A stretch of DNA of 64,000 nucleotides from NCBI RefSeq assembly GCF_001605725.1, contig NZ_CP011530.1:2728001-2792000 (forward strand), read 5' to 3'. Source of the DNA: Mycobacteroides immunogenum (GTDB taxonomy: Bacteria; Actinomycetota; Actinomycetes; Mycobacteriales; Mycobacteriaceae). Made by a program: the position numbers and the translations under genes. Shown piece after piece: positions 60,501 to 64,000 of the stretch. Under the pieces are notes generated by a model. The model saw only the letters and a program-made list of their open reading frames with translations. It had not been told where the DNA came from and made no database searches. Each line of letters begins with the position of its first letter. The first letter of the stretch is position 1.

Positions 60501-63500
60501 GGGGCGTGGATATCCATCAGGACTTCTTCGAGTGTGGAGGACATTCCCTGACCGCGACGATCCTGGCCAGTCGGCTGGAGTCAGCCCTGCGCATGCCCGT
60601 CAGGCTCAGCGACATCTTTGAACGCCCGACGATCGCCGAACTCGCGACCCACCTTGCCGGTATTTGTCGCCCTCAGCGGCCAGCTCACCGGGTGCCGCGG
60701 GGCCCGACGCTGCCGTACTATCCGCTGAGTTTCGCAGAGCGCATGGTGTATGCCCATCAGCACGCGGTCACGCGAAATCACGGTTATCACTCCATCTTTC
60801 CGATGCTCATCGCCGGTGTCCTCGATGTGGTGCGCCTGGAGAGCGCGCTGCGCGCCGTCATACGACGGCACGACGCGTTTCGCAGCGGATTCCAGCTACG
60901 CGAGGGCATTCCGGTCAAGACGGTGGCCGACCATGTCGACGTCCAACTGGTACAAGCCGAGGGAACCGAAGCCGACGTCGCGGCCCTTGTCGCGGGGCTT
61001 CGCGAGGAGTACGACCTGACTGCGCCGCCTCTGTTTCGGGCCAGCCTGTTGAAGGTGGGGGAGCAGCGGTACATCTTCGTCCTGGCCAATCATCACCTCG
61101 TCTCCGACGGCGTCACCGAGGCCTTGTTGATGAGGGAGATCAGCCTGCTCTATCGCGGTGAGTCGCTGAATCCGTGTGCGCTGCGGTACACGGATTACAC
61201 GCTGTGGCAGCAGCGCCGTTGGAGCGATGGCGGTTATCGGGAGCAGGAACGGTTTTGGCGCAAGCAACTCCGCGGGCCGTTACCGGTGCTGGAGCTACCG
61301 CTAGACCATCCGCGCCCCGCCGAGATGAACTTCAACGGGCACACTGTGACTCTGCAATTGGACCCCGCACAGACTCGCCAGCTGCGTGGAGAGGCTGCCG
61401 CGCATCGGACGACGTTGTTCACGATCTTGTTCGCCGCATACACCGTTTTGCTGCATAAGTACTCGGGTTGCGAAGATCTGGTTGTCGGGGTACCCGTGGC
61501 CAACCGCACCCACCCCGACGTGGAGTCGATCGCCGGCATGTTCGTGAACATGGTGCCCTGGCGGACCTGGCCCAGGGCTGACGTGCCCTTCGGGGACCAC
61601 GTCGAGGCAATCAAAGCGGCGGCGGTGGCCGTGTTCGAGAACCAGGAATACCCGTTCGAACGGATCGTCCAGCAGGTCCAAGGCCACAGGGATCCGTCTC
61701 GAAACCCGCTGTTCGACACCATGTTCGTGTTCCATAGCACCGGCCCGGCGATCCTCGACATCGACGGACTGCGCATCGAGCCCTATCCGGTACCCGAGAC
61801 CTCGGCCAAAGTCGACTTGACGCTCGAGGCGGTCGAGTACGCCGACGAGATACGACTGTCATTCACCTATGCGACGGCATTGTTCCACGAGGACACCATC
61901 GCGCGGATGGCGAAGTCCTTTAATCATCTGATATCGGAGATCATCGCCCATCCGGAAAAGCACATAGGCCTGCTGAGGTGCCTTCCTGAGGGAAATGACC
62001 CCTGCGCCCTCGGCATGACGGGCTCGTCAGTGGTGACGTATGCGAAGGATGCGTCGCTGTATCAGCTCTTCGCGCAATGTGTTCGGCGATACCCGCGGCG
62101 TGCTGCGGTGCGTTCCCGCGATGGGGATCTGACCTACGCGCAGCTGCACGAACGCGCCGAGGCGACGGCCGTACGTCTGCAGGAACTCGGTGTGAGCCCG
62201 GGGGAGCCGGTGGCACTGATGACACCACGCTCGGTGGAGATGGTGGTGGGTGTCTGGGCGATCCTGCGGGTGGGTGGCACCTACGTTCCGATCGATCCAG
62301 CCTTGCCGCCCAGACGAACTCAGGCCATCCTGTGCGACAGCGGCGTCCGGGTCTGCCTGACCGTTGCGATGATCCAGGCGGCGACGCGCAATGCCGAGAA
62401 TTCGGGCCTGCCACCGTTGGGGCCGCCGGTGGCACCGGCATACGTCATGTACACCTCAGGATCCACGGGGATACCGAAGGGGATCGCGGTCACCCATCAC
62501 GGCGTGATGCGCACGGTCATGTCACCGAACGACCTCACCGTCACCCCTGAGGACAATGTCCTGCAGTTGGTCAACTACGCCTTCGACCTATCGGTGTTCG
62601 ACATCTTCGGCACCCTGCTCAACGGCGCTACTCTGGTGCTGCCTCACCATGACGACATCACTGATCCCGAACGTTTGGCGTCCGTCATCGACGAGTACGC
62701 CGTCACTATGGTGATGATGACCACCGCCTTGTTCAACGCCTACGTGGACATCGATCCCGAAATCTTCGCCCCGCTACGCAAGGTGCTGTTCGGCGGTGAG
62801 CGTGCCTCCGCCGCGCACGTCGACAAGGCCTTCGCCCGTCTGGGCGCAGGCAGGCTGGTCAACGTGTACGGACCCACCGAGGCCACCGTGTGCAGCACCA
62901 CCTACACCATCGATTGCGCCGTGGACGACGTTCCAATCGGGAAGCCACTACCTAACACCGTTCTCTACGTTCTGGACTCGCGGCGCCAGCCCACCCCGCT
63001 CGGCGTGCCCGGCGAGCTCTACGTCGGTGGCGACGGGGTAGCCCTGGGCTACTGGGGAGCCCCCGCGCTCACCAGCCAACGTTTCGTTCCCGACCCCTGG
63101 ACCCCGGGACAGGTCATGTACAAGACCGGAGACCTCGTCAAATGGCGCAATGATGGAAACCTGCTCTACCTCAAGCGCATTGACGACCAAGTCAAACTGC
63201 GTGGCTTCCGCATCGAACCCGCTGAGATCGAAGCCCACTTGCATGCTCACCCCGACATCGGACAATGTGCTGTCGTCGTCAGCGGAGACCGCCTTGTCGC
63301 TCACTACACCAGTGCGGAAACCCTCGACGACGCCGATCTCAAGACCCATCTGCGGGCATCTCTGCCTTGCTACATGATCCCCGACTACTTCGTCCGTGCT
63401 GCTCGACTTCCGCTCACCGGCAACGGAAAGATCGACCGCCGCGCACTTGGCATCCGACCGATCACGCGGTCGCCATGTCGCACCCACACGCCACCGGACC

Positions 63501-64000
63501 ACTTCATAGAGAAGCTGCTTGTTACCGTGTGGTGCAGTGTTTTTGGGCTAGATGCGGTGAGCATCGACGAGAATTTCTACGCGCTGGGCGGGCATTCATT
63601 GAAGGCGCTGCAGATTGTCAGCCTGCTGCGGTCGCGGGGTTATACGGTGTCCGTGAGCGATCTGTTTCGGCACCCAACCATCCGCGAGGTGACGCCGGTC
63701 GTGCGGCGTCTCGGCGCCGCGGCTTGCGCGCCACTCGGGGCGACGTCACTGGATGGCTTCCCCTTATCTGCCGTGCAAAACCGCTTCTTTCAACGCGATC
63801 TGGTCGATCGCAACACTTTCAACAGCCCGTTCCTCGTGGAATTGATGGAACCCGTAGCCCCCGACATCGTCGAAGAGGCTGTGCGCTCGATCGCGCGCCG
63901 GCACCGCATCCTCACCGCGCGCTTTGAGGAGTACGGACCGGGCCGATGGCGTCAGCACTACCAAGAGTCCGAGCCGAGGAAGTGTTTTGCGCGAGTCGAC
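57596..64000 (+). CDS. nonribosomal peptide synthetase, C-A-PCP-C-A-PCP-(C/E), cut by the window end
   Basis: An uninterrupted frame of 2135 codons with no stop before the right edge. Domains: C1 (about 5-430; MDLHHIVCDL at about 134-143), A1 (about 453-930; YTSGSTGRPKG, YGPTEGTVF, GNGKIDR), PCP1 (GGHSLTA, Ser near 984), C2 (about 1035-1460; NHHLVSDGVTEAL), A2 (about 1485-1950; YTSGSTGIPKG, YGPTEATVC), PCP2 (LGGHSLKAL, Ser near 2000) and the start of a final C-superfamily domain (from about 2045; LSAVQNRFFQRD). Pocket residues read D-A-L-F-L-G-V-V-F-K for A1 and D-L-F-M-L-G-V-V-C-K for A2, both hydrophobic. GTG 57596 overlaps the upstream stop. The product is unknown to me. Confidence 0.92.
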   Translation, partial: MTATGPHPLTPAQRRMWIVHQLNPASTAYNSPVVRTLRGRVDPQRLEQALSELARRHDQLQVSFSLLGSEPVQTITEVESPEFHYLEDIAAEDVSRTITEFIRPFALDQAPLLRVALLHVPDGADGMPSYVLVMDLHHIVCDLSSEETLVHDLLAFYHDLPLPEIGVSFVEHARREITRSTASSQQTDEDFWCSTLAGELPVLRLPTDHRRPAIFDFRGTIRHFPVGIERTASLRAFAASQGVSIEDVALTAVFVLLAKYSFQDDLIVGVPREFRPEDGLAEVVGLFLNTLPIRADVRTDKAVQTLLAEVSDSMHEASRHFRCDVGHLVERLRPPRDPSRNPLYDVLFFHHRVRTRTYRTLKATPRQFRHDKAEVDLTFGLLETDDRLEFSIEFATSIFDSSTIDRMTKHLLAVLDSIVSSPEIAVGDIDVLDENERRLIASFNGTTRDFPQGTIDSLFEEQVARSPERPAIRCRGETVRYRELDARANKMANMVRAHGVRAGDVVALLAPSSLDAVAGMLGILKVGCAYLPIAPNLPTGRIADMLCSAGAKLVLVEHVPAGELDADVVELRLAEDHCAEPQPPPECDPAALACVLYTSGSTGRPKGTLVRHFNVVHTVVGSNYLEIQPTDRLLQLAGLGFDASLLEVFGGLLNGATVVIADQASRRDLGHIAHLLDEEHISVTFMTSALFNAMVDEKPSALSGLRAILTGGECASADHMRRALRYLRPGVLSHVYGPTEGTVFTTYYPVDEVADGATTVPIGYPLSNRRISIVNGRSPVPVGVVGELCIAGDGLVAGYLDQALTAERFVHIAGDRWYRTGDIAKWRDDGAIEFIGRRDRQVKIRGFRIEPEEVEAVLRSHPGVREAVVVVDHDPRGDRRLRALYTRTTGPVLAPEVLAAHARGSLPDYMIPALITEIEAFPLDGNGKIDRRYLPAVAEENSCAATEHPPVTEDEKAISTIWMDVLNLRGVDIHQDFFECGGHSLTATILASRLESALRMPVRLSDIFERPTIAELATHLAGICRPQRPAHRVPRGPTLPYYPLSFAERMVYAHQHAVTRNHGYHSIFPMLIAGVLDVVRLESALRAVIRRHDAFRSGFQLREGIPVKTVADHVDVQLVQAEGTEADVAALVAGLREEYDLTAPPLFRASLLKVGEQRYIFVLANHHLVSDGVTEALLMREISLLYRGESLNPCALRYTDYTLWQQRRWSDGGYREQERFWRKQLRGPLPVLELPLDHPRPAEMNFNGHTVTLQLDPAQTRQLRGEAAAHRTTLFTILFAAYTVLLHKYSGCEDLVVGVPVANRTHPDVESIAGMFVNMVPWRTWPRADVPFGDHVEAIKAAAVAVFENQEYPFERIVQQVQGHRDPSRNPLFDTMFVFHSTGPAILDIDGLRIEPYPVPETSAKVDLTLEAVEYADEIRLSFTYATALFHEDTIARMAKSFNHLISEIIAHPEKHIGLLRCLPEGNDPCALGMTGSSVVTYAKDASLYQLFAQCVRRYPRRAAVRSRDGDLTYAQLHERAEATAVRLQELGVSPGEPVALMTPRSVEMVVGVWAILRVGGTYVPIDPALPPRRTQAILCDSGVRVCLTVAMIQAATRNAENSGLPPLGPPVAPAYVMYTSGSTGIPKGIAVTHHGVMRTVMSPNDLTVTPEDNVLQLVNYAFDLSVFDIFGTLLNGATLVLPHHDDITDPERLASVIDEYAVTMVMMTTALFNAYVDIDPEIFAPLRKVLFGGERASAAHVDKAFARLGAGRLVNVYGPTEATVCSTTYTIDCAVDDVPIGKPLPNTVLYVLDSRRQPTPLGVPGELYVGGDGVALGYWGAPALTSQRFVPDPWTPGQVMYKTGDLVKWRNDGNLLYLKRIDDQVKLRGFRIEPAEIEAHLHAHPDIGQCAVVVSGDRLVAHYTSAETLDDADLKTHLRASLPCYMIPDYFVRAARLPLTGNGKIDRRALGIRPITRSPCRTHTPPDHFIEKLLVTVWCSVFGLDAVSIDENFYALGGHSLKALQIVSLLRSRGYTVSVSDLFRHPTIREVTPVVRRLGAAACAPLGATSLDGFPLSAVQNRFFQRDLVDRNTFNSPFLVELMEPVAPDIVEEAVRSIARRHRILTARFEEYGPGRWRQHYQESEPRKCFARVD
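62048..63440 (+). repeat. duplicated A-domain, copy 2
   Basis: Second copy of the A domain seen at 54561-55953, within the larger synthetase. Differences cluster at selectivity positions (FDLSVF against FDGSVF; TMVMM against TIALV; EATVCS against EATVFT), while flanking catalytic blocks such as FAPLRKVLFGGERASAAHV are the same. This suggests duplication followed by change of substrate pocket. Confidence 0.85.

Noticed and set aside
1..64000. Search for CRISPR arrays, prophage, insertion sequences, tRNA and rRNA genes
   Set aside because: No spaced direct-repeat series, transposase or integrase motifs, or RNA gene sequences were recognised by reading.

Overview
The window is high-GC actinobacterial DNA and almost certainly comes from a rapidly growing mycobacterium; gene content points to the Mycobacteroides abscessus/chelonae group, but the species is not certain. 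Evidence includes an acyl-ACP desaturase of the DesA1 type, a PacL1 (DUF1490)/CtpC metal ATPase pair, a WhiB protein, an Rv0203-type hemophore-like protein, an IlvX-like ThDP enzyme, paired FadE acyl-CoA dehydrogenases and many TetR regulators. No rRNA, tRNA, insertion sequence, prophage or CRISPR array was found.

Layout. 1-1.4 kb: end of one acyl-CoA dehydrogenase and a complete second one. 1.3-4.5 kb: DUF1345 membrane protein, Hsp70-like membrane protein and a Tat-exported epoxide-hydrolase-like lipoprotein. 4.6-6.9 kb: proline-rich secreted protein, small YdeI-like protein and amino acid permease. 6.9-13.4 kb: lipid/ester block (two lipases, acyl-CoA synthetase, SDR and a TetR repressor with twin operators facing a PPOX-type enzyme). 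13.4-17.3 kb: agmatine deiminase and N-carbamoylputrescine amidase, divergent from an exported amidohydrolase over a compact promoter that appears leaderless in both directions. 17.3-20.4 kb: tightly packed operon of methyltransferase, DUF1295 protein, NDH-2-like flavoprotein and cupin lipoprotein. 20.5-29 kb: desA1, an acyltransferase, a LysR/DMT pair and small genes. 29-37 kb: IlvD, an IlvX-like enzyme and a 1376-residue fusion of a molybdopterin nitrate reductase with a CysJ-type diflavin reductase, preceded by a strong GC hairpin. 37-47 kb: GT39-like membrane protein, hemophore-like protein, CspA with a textbook terminator, secreted CBM2 protein, lipoproteins, MFS transporter, FAD oxidase and an M28-like protein facing a TetR gene. 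47-51 kb: GNAT enzyme and a WhiB protein with an ANTAR-like N-terminus, divergent from pacL1-ctpC across overlapping dyads. 51-54.4 kb: WrbA/LysR pair and a NarL-type two-component system.

The most interesting part is the right end (54.5-64 kb), a nonribosomal peptide synthetase locus that continues past the window. The first protein reads A-PCP-epimerisation-like and the second C-A-PCP-C-A-PCP-(C/E start). The first and last A domains are close duplicates that align without net gap at a constant offset of 7487 bp and differ at selectivity-pocket positions. A two-component system divergent from the cluster may control it. I do not recognise the product.
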